Shown: positions 1-8,756 of the stretch, in pieces | Layout: every line of letters starts with the position of its first letter | How positions within the stretch are numbered: position 1 is the stretch's first letter | NCBI GenBank assembly: GCA_016743235.1 | Contig: VRZD01000032.1 | Location: 1-64,000 of the forward strand | Origin: Pantanalinema sp. GBBB05 | GTDB lineage: Bacteria; Cyanobacteriota; Cyanobacteriia; Leptolyngbyales; Leptolyngbyaceae | DNA: 64,000 bases | Reading direction: 5' to 3' | Notes under the pieces: generated by a model | The model's input: only the letters and a program-made list of their open reading frames with translations | The model's database searches: none | Told to the model about the DNA's origin: nothing | Program-made: the position numbers and the translations under genes

Positions 1-92
1 TCGGCTGAAGATTTCGGGGGCACGGTGGAAGACGGAGCATGTTCCAACCGTTCTAGCTCATCGTTGTGCTTATCTCAACAACCAGTTGTAAT

Positions 93-215
93 CTATTTTC
101 CTCTCAAGGAGGTGACACGCACCCCACTAACAACAACCAGAGCGCCAATAAGTCGATTACGAATCAGACGCTTTTTCCTAAAGTTATTTGGGTCAGTGTT
201 TTCCATCTCTGCCAC
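93..215 (-). CDS. short basic ORF of unknown function
   Basis: A 40-codon reading frame starts at GTG 215. An AGGAGG Shine-Dalgarno lies eight bases upstream. The product is basic (RKKRLIRNR) followed by a short hydrophobic run (LIGALVVVSGV). It lies in the chromosomal flank just outside the left attachment repeat. It could be a genuine small protein or the 5' remnant of a longer leftward gene broken by a frameshift. No family is recognised. Confidence 0.35.
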   Translation of the reverse strand: MAEMENTDPNNFRKKRLIRNRLIGALVVVSGVRVTSLRGK

Positions 216-294
216 AGTTCAACCCTCCTCTATTGGAATCGCCAGTTTCCTGGGTGGGCGACGATCGGTAATCGTTGGAAACAATTTACAGAAA

Positions 295-335
295 TTAAAA
301 AAGATGCAATACCTGATTCATAGGTATTACATCTT
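295..335 (-). terminator. original chromosomal tRNA-Met terminator, left copy
   Basis: Arms 301-314 and 322-335 form a 14-bp stem (one G.U in the RNA), and a T-run follows on the minus strand. It is the terminator that followed the tRNA-Met gene before the element inserted. A diverged copy sits at 12871-12911 with paired compensatory changes in the stem. Confidence 0.75.
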
Positions 336-354
336 AATTTAATTCGTTAAAGGT

Positions 355-401
355 ATGGCTCAGGCGGGATTTGAACCTGCGACCTTGGGCTTATGAGTCC
401 C
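355..401. repeat. attL: 47-bp copy of the tRNA-Met 3' part
   Basis: These bases are identical to 12931-12977 and cover the tRNA from its anticodon arm to the 3' end. To the right the match stops abruptly (attcctcc versus ctgctcta), so this copy has no 5' half and cannot be a working tRNA. Weaker, gap-free similarity continues left to 285, making the two att-containing segments 117 bp long. It is the left junction of the integrated element. Confidence 0.9.
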
Positions 402-560
402 ATTCCTCCTGTTTGTAATTCCTTACTCCACACGGGTTTCAGTTCTAGCTTTTAACCAATGGACTAATTTTGATCCTACAGGAAAGCTTTGATTTGTTCC
501 AAAGTCCCCTCAAATTGTCTGTTATCTAATAGTTTGGATAAAGACTATTTGGGCAAATCA

Positions 561-893
561 ATGTCAGCACCAACACTTGAAGACATTTTTGGCAGTGGAG
601 CGATACAGGATGTTAGCACCGTCACGATTCAGAAGTCTGCACTTCAGGCTGTCGGTTTAACGCCCTCTCCATCCAACGACCCACAGGCACTCCTGGCAGC
701 GATCGCGCTGATAGCCAAAAATAGCCTCACAGAAACCAATCGCTCGACAGACATGGTTAATAGGAAGATCACCTTAACTTATGTCGGGCAGGATCTCGTG
801 ATCCAGAGCAGCCAGAACTACAGGCGTGACCTTTTCTACCTCGCCTTATACAAAACAACAACTTTAGCCACGATCGACCCTGACGACTACTAG
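561..893 (+). CDS. element-encoded hypothetical protein
   Basis: This is the first gene of the rightward cassette, 110 residues from ATG 561. The frame stays open upstream to 489, but MSAPTLEDIF is a much more natural N-terminus than the Cys-containing upstream codons. No strong Shine-Dalgarno is visible. The protein has no membrane segment and a mixed helix/strand character (ALLAAIALIAKNS, then KITLTYVGQDLVIQSS). Its stop lies eight bases before the next start, so the two genes are probably co-transcribed. The family is not recognised. A small virion or assembly protein is an inference from position only. Confidence 0.6.
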   Translation: MSAPTLEDIFGSGAIQDVSTVTIQKSALQAVGLTPSPSNDPQALLAAIALIAKNSLTETNRSTDMVNRKITLTYVGQDLVIQSSQNYRRDLFYLALYKTTTLATIDPDDY

Positions 894-901
894 GGGGAAG
901 C

Positions 902-2854
902 ATGGCAGATCCAGCGTGCAAATGTGGACAAGAACCCAGACCAGGGCAGCCCGATGGTTTCATCGTCAAACTGGGTGATCTGTACGGTTACACCCCTAGC
1001 AATAACAACGAGTGGCAATCCCTCGTAAGGGATGCTGGCTACATCGCCCAACGCTTCCCAAATGAGGGGTGGGATGATCCGGGGAAGATCATCTACATGA
1101 ACACTACCAAGAATTTTTGTGAGACCTCTGACCCTGCCAATATGGGACAGGATAGCCCTTATAGCAGAGATCCCTCTCTGGCAATTCGGCTAAAAACTCA
1201 TCTTTACAACCACTGGATGAGAGCTTGTCGGTGTAAGAGCTGTGATCCAAAATTCGAGGGCGGACAATGCGGAATCAACTATCTGGTGACTTACAAAATC
1301 ACGAATCGAGCCACCAACCTAAAAACTGGGCAGCTAGTAGCTGGAGGATTCGATCAGCTAGTGCAGCAAGCGGTGTTCCCAGGAGCGATCAAGTATTTTG
1401 GGCGATTGAAAGTTGATGGCAACGGCTCGAAACGGCTTGAAGTTGGCTGCCAGAATCCGCAAACGATGGAATGGCAGCTAATCAACATCATTTCCAATGT
1501 GGATTGGGGAGTAGATTACGGCTTTGAAGCTCTAAGTTGTCAAGTGCTATCAGTCGTTCCACAAAATCCAGGAGAGCTTGATAACTGCGGCAACTCCGAA
1601 CCAGAGCCGGAACCTGATCCTTTTCCTCCGGGTGGTACTCCGGTGCTAGTTCCTTCTGATGAGATACCGCCACCACCAGACAAAGACCCAACCGTAACCT
1701 TACCTAAACCTCCTATGCCAGAACCAACAGCACCAACCACTGTTAAAACCTGCTTTTGCGCCCCTGACGGAACATCCCAGTTCATCAACACTTCAATTAA
1801 TGTTCCAGAGAGTGAGGCAACGATTTGGGCTTATGCCTTCAACGAAATAGCTGAGATCAGGGCTAGTCAATGTAAGCTGACACGCTGGGTTGAACGGATT
1901 TACAACATCTTAGACGGTGATTCTTGGTTTCCTGATGCAGCAACCAGGACACCGAACCGAGATTTTAATGCAGAGTCAGTAGTCAGGCAGTATGGGGCGT
2001 TCATGAAATTAGGCGATCAATGCCCTCAACCAGAACCGACAAAAGTATTTAGCTTGATCGGAATGCTTAATGCTATGTCGGCAGTCGATTACTATCGCAA
2101 TGGATTTAACAATTACCCAATTAAGGTTCCAACTTCACTGATAGATTATCCAGGGCAAGAGGCAGAACGTAGCCTAAATTCAGAGGCTATTCTCTGGGAT
2201 TGGTTCATTCACCAAGTAGATAATTTAATTGGAAGATTCCCGATTGAAATTGAAATCGAGGATGAAGATCCACTCACTGAAGGAAAGCAATATAAAAAGG
2301 TAGAGTTTCCTAATATTGCCGAAACCCTTGCAGAACTTTACGGCTTGGGTTTAATCAACGGAACAAATACGAGCATATCTGTATCTTTCTTGATGCGATT
2401 AGCCTCTGAAGTGATGGCAACCAAGAACGCCGCTTTAATTGCACAGGATTATGCAAAGGCTAATGCATCTTGGCTTGGATATAAAGGTAATCCGGCAGAA
2501 AGAAATGTTCCGTATGCGTTTGACCCACGGCAAAGCGATGATATGGCAAGTCTTTTGAAAGAGTCAGTTGGCACCATCATTGGATGGCAGGAAGAAGATA
2601 ACGACACTTTAATTAGTTATTTGCAACGCTTAATGTTCAGCGCTGCGATTATCAAATCAGTGTTCTTCCGCAACAAAAAACAGTTGAATGAATTGCAGAA
2701 AGAACTATCCTCAATCCTTGATAAATCTACTGGGGACGATGAAGCGGCTTGGAAGAAATTTATTGAGCTTATCAACTCTCCAGAATCTACTTTTAATCGC
2801 GGCGACAATCCCCAACCAAAGATAGATAAAGAGCCTACCAAACCAGGGAGTTAA
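902..2854 (+). CDS. large two-domain element protein with Pro/Glu hinge
   Basis: The 650-residue product has a good ribosome site (GGGGGAAGC) before ATG 902. The N-terminal domain (about 1-228) is Cys-rich, with clusters PACKCGQ, CRCKSCD, GGQCGI and DNCGN. A proline/acidic hinge follows at about 230-282 (PEPEPDPFPPGG and PPPPDKDP). A longer, mostly helical C-terminal domain begins at about 284 with TCFCAPDG. There is no signal peptide or membrane segment. The domain, stalk, domain layout resembles fibre or spike proteins and fits the virion cassette, but I recognise no family. Because cytoplasmic proteins rarely hold so many paired cysteines, metal binding or disulfides in a particle are possible. 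Function is unknown. Confidence 0.7.
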   Translation: MADPACKCGQEPRPGQPDGFIVKLGDLYGYTPSNNNEWQSLVRDAGYIAQRFPNEGWDDPGKIIYMNTTKNFCETSDPANMGQDSPYSRDPSLAIRLKTHLYNHWMRACRCKSCDPKFEGGQCGINYLVTYKITNRATNLKTGQLVAGGFDQLVQQAVFPGAIKYFGRLKVDGNGSKRLEVGCQNPQTMEWQLINIISNVDWGVDYGFEALSCQVLSVVPQNPGELDNCGNSEPEPEPDPFPPGGTPVLVPSDEIPPPPDKDPTVTLPKPPMPEPTAPTTVKTCFCAPDGTSQFINTSINVPESEATIWAYAFNEIAEIRASQCKLTRWVERIYNILDGDSWFPDAATRTPNRDFNAESVVRQYGAFMKLGDQCPQPEPTKVFSLIGMLNAMSAVDYYRNGFNNYPIKVPTSLIDYPGQEAERSLNSEAILWDWFIHQVDNLIGRFPIEIEIEDEDPLTEGKQYKKVEFPNIAETLAELYGLGLINGTNTSISVSFLMRLASEVMATKNAALIAQDYAKANASWLGYKGNPAERNVPYAFDPRQSDDMASLLKESVGTIIGWQEEDNDTLISYLQRLMFSAAIIKSVFFRNKKQLNELQKELSSILDKSTGDDEAAWKKFIELINSPESTFNRGDNPQPKIDKEPTKPGS

Positions 2855-2903
2855 CCGCACACGAACGACCAGGGCTTTATCAATTCACAGTGAGATTTAG
2901 ACA

Positions 2904-4544
2904 ATGGGCATCTTGATCGCAGCGGCAAATCTGGGAAGCAGAATCATTAGAAAGAATGTAGCGAGTGGCAAAACAGGCAGAGGATTACTAGATTTCATCA
3001 CCGTCGGTGCAGGTGAAACCCTACCCCGCAAATTTGCCAAACTTACCAAATTTCAAAGAGATGCAACTCCATTAGAGGACTTCAGCAAAAGCCCAATTGG
3101 TAAATTTCTAAATCTTCTTGTTGATAACCCTATAACTCAGTGGGCTTGGGACATCAGCAAAGCAGCGGGAAACTGGATTGGGAAAGAAGTATGGAATTTC
3201 ATTGGTGGAAGCCTTACCGGGGTTTGGGGGATCATCACGAACGGAATCCAGAACATCTGGCGATTCGATTGGAACGCTGCCGACGCTGAACTATTGGCAC
3301 TCTGCGAAAGCAGAAACGAGCAGATCGCGGCGGCATGGGGCAGTCTGGCAGGACAAGGAATTGGCTGGTTAGCTGGGATTGCGGTTGGAGCTGGGGTTTC
3401 GCTAGTCGTTCCAGTTATCGGAAGCGCGGCTTTAGCACGATATATCGCTGGAAAGACGGCAGAGGAGGCATTAGAAGAGTTAGCGCCTGCCTTTAGAAAT
3501 GTATTCTTGCTTACCAGTTCTAACCTAATTACAAACGCTACAATCAATCTTTATCTCAATTACAGAAGATTTCTCAAAAATCTTCCCCATGACACTCTAG
3601 TTGGAATTTTTGGAGACGATACCGCTAACTTCATAACTAACATATGGGGGAGAGGAACACAGGGAGGAACCAAGCTAAGTTTTAGCGCCTACTTTATCGA
3701 GGAACCTGTAGAAAGAATCGATAATAAGTTAATCAAAACCTTTGTAGAAAACCTACTAGAGGAAGCCTGGGATTCTTTCGTGGAAGCAGGTTTTGTGGTT
3801 GCAAGCCAATTGGATACAGCATATTCACAGCAAAAGCTGAATAATCAGAATCAATTAGGCACTCAAAGAAGCTGTGAACTTGTTTTAGATACTAGGGCAC
3901 CTGATGAAAAACTATATTTTCAAAATGTGCCTCAGCAGATGTTAATCCCTGCGGTTCAGAGTGCAATTAATACCCACCGTATGATTCACAACAGAGATGT
4001 TGGGCAAATCGTAGGGCAACCGGCAGAGGAATGGATCCGGGCAAAGCCACACTACCGCCAATTAGTAATCTTGTTCTATGCGAAGGAGCGACCACCATGG
4101 AGAGATACCAAGGGGAACATGGTAAAGAAAGCGGTTTATTCCATTCCAGACGTGAAAGTTGGGGTGACTTGGCAAGAGATCAAAACGGCTGCAAAACCCT
4201 TCACATGGGGAAAATACCGTGCTACTGCCAACTTGGATAACGGCAGACAGATGGCAGTTTATGGGGCAACTCCGGAGGAAGCCAAGAAGGTGCTTAACTC
4301 CCTCCTCATGCTCTCAACTGCAAAAATTCTCACCCTATCAGTGACGGAGGAGGAAATTAGACCGGCTCGCTTAAAGAAGAGTGCTACCAAGATGTACCCA
4401 GTCTATGCAACCTTACTGGCCAGGCGCGATAGTGTCACTGGCAAAGGGTTGCCAACACTCGATAACCGGGTACTGAGTGAGAGAGAAATTAGGTTTGAGC
4501 TTTGGGTAAATCAAGAACCTAAAAACATGCCGCAGTTAATCTAG
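2904..4544 (+). CDS. large element protein with glycine-rich hydrophobic segment
   Basis: The 546-residue product begins at ATG 2904 (MGILIAAANLGSR). A glycine/alanine-rich hydrophobic stretch at about 150-185 (GIGWLAGIAVGAGVSLVVP) could form a hairpin of two membrane helices. The regions before it carry amphipathic Trp-rich helices (WAWDISKAAGNWIGKEVWNF). The C-terminal third is soluble and basic, with strands. The stop is 15 bases before the next gene. Phage pilot or DNA-ejection proteins often combine amphipathic and glycine-rich membrane-active helices, so a role in crossing the host membrane is a reasonable inference. It is not established by any recognised domain. Confidence 0.65.
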   Translation: MGILIAAANLGSRIIRKNVASGKTGRGLLDFITVGAGETLPRKFAKLTKFQRDATPLEDFSKSPIGKFLNLLVDNPITQWAWDISKAAGNWIGKEVWNFIGGSLTGVWGIITNGIQNIWRFDWNAADAELLALCESRNEQIAAAWGSLAGQGIGWLAGIAVGAGVSLVVPVIGSAALARYIAGKTAEEALEELAPAFRNVFLLTSSNLITNATINLYLNYRRFLKNLPHDTLVGIFGDDTANFITNIWGRGTQGGTKLSFSAYFIEEPVERIDNKLIKTFVENLLEEAWDSFVEAGFVVASQLDTAYSQQKLNNQNQLGTQRSCELVLDTRAPDEKLYFQNVPQQMLIPAVQSAINTHRMIHNRDVGQIVGQPAEEWIRAKPHYRQLVILFYAKERPPWRDTKGNMVKKAVYSIPDVKVGVTWQEIKTAAKPFTWGKYRATANLDNGRQMAVYGATPEEAKKVLNSLLMLSTAKILTLSVTEEEIRPARLKKSATKMYPVYATLLARRDSVTGKGLPTLDNRVLSEREIRFELWVNQEPKNMPQLI

Positions 4545-4559
4545 GAGGAACCTCTAATC

Positions 4560-5294
4560 ATGACATGGGATATTCAGTACTACCCGGCAGCAGTAGCAGC
4601 GGGGGGAAGCAATGGAGTAGTAGCAGGGGTATTTATCCCGACCGGCACAGATTTACCCGGCATCTCTCCAGCTTCGGAGCTGGGGGAAGCGGCAAAGGAG
4701 AGAAAAGTAGCGTTTGCCGTGGCTAACCGGATATTCGACGCTTTAAACGGGATGTCGAACAAATTAGGGTTTACAGTCAGCCGCCCTGCTCCTAGTGGAT
4801 TTGCCCAAAATCAAATCAATCAATCACTGAGTCTGACGACTCAATTTGTGCTGAACCATTCCAACCTGCAAGTTGGACTGTTGCCACTCCCAGCTTCAAG
4901 CATTGGCAAGGTAGCGATCGCTGATGTTTTCCCAAATGCTGCTAAAAAATCAGCCAATGCAGCGATCGACGTGGCAGGAATCTTGATTCCCGATAGCACG
5001 ATCGCCAGTTTTGGCGGCAGCATACCGAGCAACACAGAGTTAGATGCTCGTAGCTGGATCGCCGCTCTATACCTCAGTTTCATCACCCAACTGACAGCCC
5101 ATAGCTCAATCACGGCAAAAGATAAGGGGGATGTGTTGGGCTTCCTACCAGCACTTAATTACTACAGTGGTGATGCCATCACAGGGCTAACTGAAGCAGA
5201 TTTACCCATGCGATCATTCTTCACACTCACGTATACATTTACTGTGGTTTTATCCCTTAACCAGAGTAATCAAACTTTTGATCTGGCAGCTTAA
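4560..5294 (+). CDS. element structural-like protein, possible major particle protein
   Basis: The 244-residue protein starts at ATG 4560 behind a strong AGGAGG site, one of the best in the element, suggesting high expression. The sequence is Ala/Gly/Ser/Asn-rich with few charges or cysteines (MTWDIQYYPAAVAAGGSNG). It ends in an aromatic strand-like region (SFFTLTYTFTVVLSL). A rho-independent terminator follows at 5347. Strong translation, this composition and its place in the cassette would suit an abundant coat protein, but no capsid family is recognised. A structure prediction would decide between a jelly-roll, HK97-like or unrelated fold. Confidence 0.6.
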   Translation: MTWDIQYYPAAVAAGGSNGVVAGVFIPTGTDLPGISPASELGEAAKERKVAFAVANRIFDALNGMSNKLGFTVSRPAPSGFAQNQINQSLSLTTQFVLNHSNLQVGLLPLPASSIGKVAIADVFPNAAKKSANAAIDVAGILIPDSTIASFGGSIPSNTELDARSWIAALYLSFITQLTAHSSITAKDKGDVLGFLPALNYYSGDAITGLTEADLPMRSFFTLTYTFTVVLSLNQSNQTFDLAA

Positions 5295-5346
5295 AGGGAA
5301 GCCTTAACAAATATTTACTTTCTTGTGAATAGGTCAAATAAAATTT

Positions 5347-5377
5347 TGCATCAATCTAATGGATTGTTGCATTTTTT
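5347..5377 (+). terminator. rho-independent terminator inside the element cassette
   Basis: TGCATCAATC and GATTGTTGCA form a 10-bp stem with one mismatch, followed by six T. It separates the 561-5294 unit from the genes starting at 5488, so the latter need their own promoter or read-through. Confidence 0.7.
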
Positions 5378-5487
5378 GCATAGACATTGATCCTACAAAT
5401 TTCCTGGGAATCCTACGGATAGGCAGTAAATTCTACGGCAGTTAAGCTTTAGGTGAAACACTTCGCAAGGCTTGACAGGTAGGGATT

Positions 5488-6030
5488 ATGGCTCGTCGAT
5501 TTAGCCAGATTAAGAGAGGCGCTGAGTACGATCTTGGACTCACTAACTACGTTGATTACATCCGCAACGCAGCAACTCGCCCCACAAAACGTTTACAAGG
5601 TGGTACACGAGGCGCTAGACGGGAATCTGTCGCCTGTGCTATTCGTCCCTTTGATGCTGATTTGGGCACTGACGGTTATTTGCGCTCGCGGATCAGCCAA
5701 CAGACATTAACTGATCTAGGGGCAGCACTGGGAACCCGAGTTTTTACCACGGGCACTCAATTTACTTCAGCCTCTAAATTATCGGGTTTTAGACCGGCGA
5801 GATTTTCGGCTTTCCGGGGAACTGGTAACGCGACCTATGTTCAATCAAAAATCACCAAGCTGTATTACCTAAAATACGATGGCGACAGCTTCAGCGGGGT
5901 ATTTGGTGCATTGTCTGCCACCGAGGAGGAAAGCGTAGGGGGGGCAGCAGTGAAAGCGGCGATCATCACAGCTTTTGGAGCAGCCGACATCAAGCGAGTG
6001 AGCATCAGCCCTGAGAAAGTCCCGGTGTAA
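5488..6030 (+). CDS. basic element protein, unknown function
   Basis: The 180-residue protein starts at ATG 5488 behind AGGTAGGG. Its N-terminal 55 residues are strongly basic (ARRFSQIKRG, KRLQGGTRGARRES), and the C-terminal half is richer in strands and acidic residues. It is the first gene after the internal terminator and heads a tightly packed set of five genes. The basic N-terminus could bind nucleic acid or act as a scaffold arm. No family is recognised, so this is composition-based inference. The TAA stop is followed six bases later by the next ATG. Confidence 0.6.
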   Translation: MARRFSQIKRGAEYDLGLTNYVDYIRNAATRPTKRLQGGTRGARRESVACAIRPFDADLGTDGYLRSRISQQTLTDLGAALGTRVFTTGTQFTSASKLSGFRPARFSAFRGTGNATYVQSKITKLYYLKYDGDSFSGVFGALSATEEESVGGAAVKAAIITAFGAADIKRVSISPEKVPV

Positions 6031-6036
6031 CCGACT

Positions 6037-6288
6037 ATGTTAGCCTCTGATTTGCTCGACACCCCTATAGTGATTTGCCCCGAGATGTCGGAGGCTGACT
6101 TTTCCCGTGAGTGGCAACTGGCAAAACAGCGATCGCGAATGACTGATCTACTCATCCAGGGGCGAATAGATTGGGAAGTTTACCTAGACTTCATGGCAGA
6201 ACAGGGCTATGAACCCTGTGATCTGCTGGACGCAGCCGAGGAAAATCTAGATTTTGCGATTAAGGAAGGAATCTTAATCGAGCGATGA
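6037..6288 (+). CDS. small acidic element protein
   Basis: This 83-residue acidic protein (MLASDLLDTPIVICPEMSEADF) is mostly helical and ends IKEGILIER. Its stop overlaps the next start in an ATGA junction (6285-6288), showing translational coupling. Size, acidity and position resemble small adaptor or chaperone genes in tail modules, but no motif proves this. Confidence 0.6.
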   Translation: MLASDLLDTPIVICPEMSEADFSREWQLAKQRSRMTDLLIQGRIDWEVYLDFMAEQGYEPCDLLDAAEENLDFAIKEGILIER

Positions 6289-6737
6289 ACGACCATAACT
6301 TAATTGATTTTGCTCAAACAATTGAGTGGAACTTAGTCGCTCGACAAACCTACTTAGTAAACGATGGGGCTAGGGTATGGGAGAGGCTACCGGCTAAAGA
6401 ATTCCTGATAGAAAATAGCAACGTTTTGATTATTGGGCTATCAGCAAGTTATCGTCGCTCTACCTGGTATACAGGTGCTTGGGCTTCACAGATGCTTTTC
6501 TTTTTGCCATCATCTACATCTATTTTCCCGGCAATTGTGCAGCACCGAACCAAAAAATTGAGGCTAGGAATTCAGAATTTAGTTGTATTTCCAAAAGTTT
6601 TATCGCCTTGGTTGTTGCAATTGAATTTTCCTTACTGGCTCCAAGATATTACAGTTGAAATTTGGCGCTACGATGGGCGCGACGAATCTGTATTTGATCA
6701 TCTAAATAGAGTGGAATCAAAGTTGGATGCCTTGTGA
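6285..6737 (+). CDS. element protein coupled to tail-like genes
   Basis: The 150-residue product is read from an ATG that overlaps the previous stop (ATGA). It is rich in aromatic residues and strands (SYRRSTWYTGAWASQMLFFLP) and ends in a helical FDHLNRVESKLDAL. Its own stop TGA overlaps the GTG of the next gene in GTGA, so three consecutive genes are translationally coupled. Products made in this way usually assemble together. Function is not recognised; a small baseplate or fibre-attachment protein would fit. Confidence 0.6.
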   Translation: MNDHNLIDFAQTIEWNLVARQTYLVNDGARVWERLPAKEFLIENSNVLIIGLSASYRRSTWYTGAWASQMLFFLPSSTSIFPAIVQHRTKKLRLGIQNLVVFPKVLSPWLLQLNFPYWLQDITVEIWRYDGRDESVFDHLNRVESKLDAL

Positions 6738-7363
6738 CCTGGCTAGAAATTGCTGAAATTGATCTTTCTGCTCAATGGCAACTTACGCCGGTTACTGTTG
6801 CCGATATTTTTCGTTTCGGCAGTGTGGGAAACCTTTACAGCCATTTCGCTATTGCTCACGCCCTGGCAGACAGTGAAGGGGAGATAACTGATCTGGCAGG
6901 AGTCGAACGAATTCAGGTGCTAAATTTTCGGCAGATATTAGCACTACCCAAACCTGAATACTTTTCTGATCGACGGCTCGCAATCCGGGGAATCATCCCA
7001 GCGATCGGCAGGAATATCACCCCTTTAATCCTTACTATTGAGGCTTCTGATATGCCCCTTTCCAATCCTTCGAGTGTAACCGTTACTCCAGCAACGGCAT
7101 CAACAGCCACCCCTACATCAGTGACTGCTGCAACTACTAACACCCAGCTTCTAGCGCTTAACACCAACCGCAAGGGCGCGACCGTTTGGAACAACTCAAC
7201 TGCTCAGCTTTATTTAGAGCTAGGCGGGACTGCATCGGCTACAGTCTACACAGCCAAGTTAGAGGCTGGAGGCTACTATGAAGTTCCCTTTGGCTATACA
7301 GGGGCGATCGCCGGTTTGTGGACTGCTGCCAATGGTAACGCCCTGGTCCGTGAACTGACCTGA
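6734..7363 (+). CDS. phage tail/decoration-like protein
   Basis: The 209-residue protein starts at GTG 6734, overlapping the previous stop. Residues 1-115 form a domain I do not recognise. A Thr/Ala-rich linker follows (SVTVTPATASTATPTSVTAA). The C-terminal 80 residues match a domain common at the ends of phage particle proteins: LLALNTNRKGATVWNNST, LYLELGGTAS, YYEVPFGYTGAIAGLW and a final NALVRELT. In phages this small beta domain decorates tails or heads. It is one of the two clearest virion signals in the element. Confidence is good for the domain and low for the exact role. Confidence 0.7.
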   Translation: MTWLEIAEIDLSAQWQLTPVTVADIFRFGSVGNLYSHFAIAHALADSEGEITDLAGVERIQVLNFRQILALPKPEYFSDRRLAIRGIIPAIGRNITPLILTIEASDMPLSNPSSVTVTPATASTATPTSVTAATTNTQLLALNTNRKGATVWNNSTAQLYLELGGTASATVYTAKLEAGGYYEVPFGYTGAIAGLWTAANGNALVRELT

Positions 7364-7382
7364 TCTCGAAGGAAACTAAATC

Positions 7383-7739
7383 ATGCCGCTAGACAATCCA
7401 CCGAGTCTACCGACACAAGAATCATGGAGCGCTCCTACTCTACTTAATGGATGGGCAAACTATGGCGCTCCATTGAATCCGGCTGGATACTGGCGCGATT
7501 CCTTTGGAGTAGTGCATCTAAGAGGTGTCGTGGCAAATGGCGCGGCGGGAACTAATCTATTCGTGTTACCGACTGGCTACAGACCAACGAATCGTGAGTT
7601 AATTTGTACTATTTCAGGCGGATCGGGAAATATAGCGACTTTGGCGCGGGTAGATATCCTTTCTACTGGAGAGATTCAGCACATGTCAGGGGGAGTCCAG
7701 TTTTTGAGTTTGGATGGACTGACTTTTAGAGCAGTTTAA
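7383..7739 (+). CDS. phage tail-fibre tip-like protein
   Basis: The 118-residue protein has AAGGAAAC before ATG 7383. It has the pattern of C-terminal receptor-binding or collar domains of phage fibres: APTLLNGWANYG, then YWRDSFGVVHLRGVVANG, then LPTGYRPTNRE, ending in short strands. In fibre proteins the matching segment (G-V-V-H-L-R-G and L-P-x-G-Y-R-P) forms a trimeric beta sandwich. Here it is a free-standing gene, not the end of a long fibre, which is unusual and suits a small particle. The gene lies 19 bases after the decoration-like gene. Confidence 0.7.
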   Translation: MPLDNPPSLPTQESWSAPTLLNGWANYGAPLNPAGYWRDSFGVVHLRGVVANGAAGTNLFVLPTGYRPTNRELICTISGGSGNIATLARVDILSTGEIQHMSGGVQFLSLDGLTFRAV

Positions 7740-7798
7740 ATTTATACAAAACTTTATCAAACGGTAAAGAGTCACCCATTAAGGGGAGAGAGGCGATC

Positions 7799-8164
7799 AT
7801 GCAACCTGTGAATGAAGTGAATACTGGCGTAGGTAGCGCTGATGTTGCATGGTTGGGAAGATTGGTTACTAAAGTCGAAAATTCAATTGATAAACTGACG
7901 GATAAAATCGATCAGTTGAAAGGTTCTCAGGAGGCGATGCGCCAAGCGATCGCCGTTGACCAGGACAAGATGCGAGAGGCTTTTAGGCAGCAGGTTAACG
8001 AGGTTGACCAGAGGGTTGACCATCTAGAGCGAGAATTGGTCAGGTTACGCTTGATTGCCAGCGCGACAGTTGCGATCGCCATGATTGTTACAGCCGGACT
8101 GGGAGCGATCGCGGTTCCTAGAATGTTTGGCGATCGCCCAATTACGACTGAACAGAGGAAGTAA
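7799..8164 (+). CDS. coiled-coil protein with C-terminal membrane helix
   Basis: The 121-residue protein starts at ATG 7799 behind GGGGAGAG. Residues 25-82 form a long coiled coil (VENSIDKLTDKIDQLKGSQ, then VDQRVDHLERELVRLR). One transmembrane helix follows at about 86-107 (IASATVAIAMIVTAGLGAIA) with a short tail. Such coil-plus-single-helix proteins are common at the ends of phage late operons and are often annotated as holin-like or haemolysin XhlA-like. That assignment is an inference. The last 23 bases overlap the 3' end of the convergent gene 8142-8663. Confidence 0.6.
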   Translation: MQPVNEVNTGVGSADVAWLGRLVTKVENSIDKLTDKIDQLKGSQEAMRQAIAVDQDKMREAFRQQVNEVDQRVDHLERELVRLRLIASATVAIAMIVTAGLGAIAVPRMFGDRPITTEQRK

Positions 8165-8663
8165 CCTTTGGCTTCTGCCACCTCCGACCAATGAGGAAAG
8201 TAAATTGGTAGAGATAAGCAGCAACAACCCACCAAGCAATAAACAAATACTTGAAAGTATCATCGGACATGTCTTCTAGTTCAGACATTGGCGGAATGCG
8301 CTGAAATACTATCAGGAATGCTGGCAATGTTGCTAAAAGCCCAATCAGCCATCCTTTAGCTATCCCTAATGAGCTTTTAGCGGTCAGCCAAGCAGGTGGA
8401 CGGGACCAGAGCAATTGTAGGATTGCAGAATAAACAAATAGCAGAATAAAGTACCAAAGTAATGAAAGCGCTGCGGCGAACACTGTGAAGGCAATTACAG
8501 CCCCTAACCGTTCATCTCGGTACACAGCGAACATGGCTGATAAATGCCCTAGCTTCCCTAAACCCAGCATAAAAACAATGCCACCCCCAGCAAATGCGGG
8601 GATACTAGACTGTAAAGCTTTTACCCAACAGATAGGGTAGGGAATCCAAGCAGGATATTTCAT
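8142..8663 (-). CDS. multi-pass membrane protein of the element
   Basis: The 173-residue protein is read leftward. Roughly four hydrophobic helices are visible: IPAFAGGGIVFMLGLG, VIAFTVFAAALSLLWYFILL, GWLIGLLATLPAFLIVF and YLFIAWWVVAAYLYQFTFLI. No catalytic motif is seen. It is transcribed against the structural cassette and lies downstream of the regulator at 8894-9100, with a terminator between them. In proviruses such a leftward membrane gene next to the repressor is often a lysogenic-conversion or superinfection-exclusion gene. This is inference from position. Confidence 0.6.
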   Translation of the reverse strand: MKYPAWIPYPICWVKALQSSIPAFAGGGIVFMLGLGKLGHLSAMFAVYRDERLGAVIAFTVFAAALSLLWYFILLFVYSAILQLLWSRPPAWLTAKSSLGIAKGWLIGLLATLPAFLIVFQRIPPMSELEDMSDDTFKYLFIAWWVVAAYLYQFTFLIGRRWQKPKVTSSVQS

Positions 8664-8684
8664 AGCATCGCTCTGTTAAACGCC

Positions 8685-8720
8685 AAAAGCTCACCAGTTT
8701 GATCACGCTGGTGAGCTTTT
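8685..8720 (-). terminator. strong hairpin terminator downstream of the regulator
   Basis: AAAAGCTCACCAG at 8685-8697 pairs with CTGGTGAGCTTTT at 8708-8720. The 13-bp stem is perfect and the minus-strand RNA ends in U. It closes the regulator transcript before the membrane gene and, being symmetric, could also stop rightward read-through. Confidence 0.8.
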
Positions 8721-8756
8721 CCCTAGAATTCCCCCGGATAAAGTGTAGGCGATCGT

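Noticed and set aside
355..480. Possible second tRNA-Met gene at the left att site
   Set aside because: Only the 3' 47 bases match. The following sequence has a loose D-arm-like stretch (TTGGTTAAAAGC on the minus strand) but no acceptor partner, so it is a duplicated att core.
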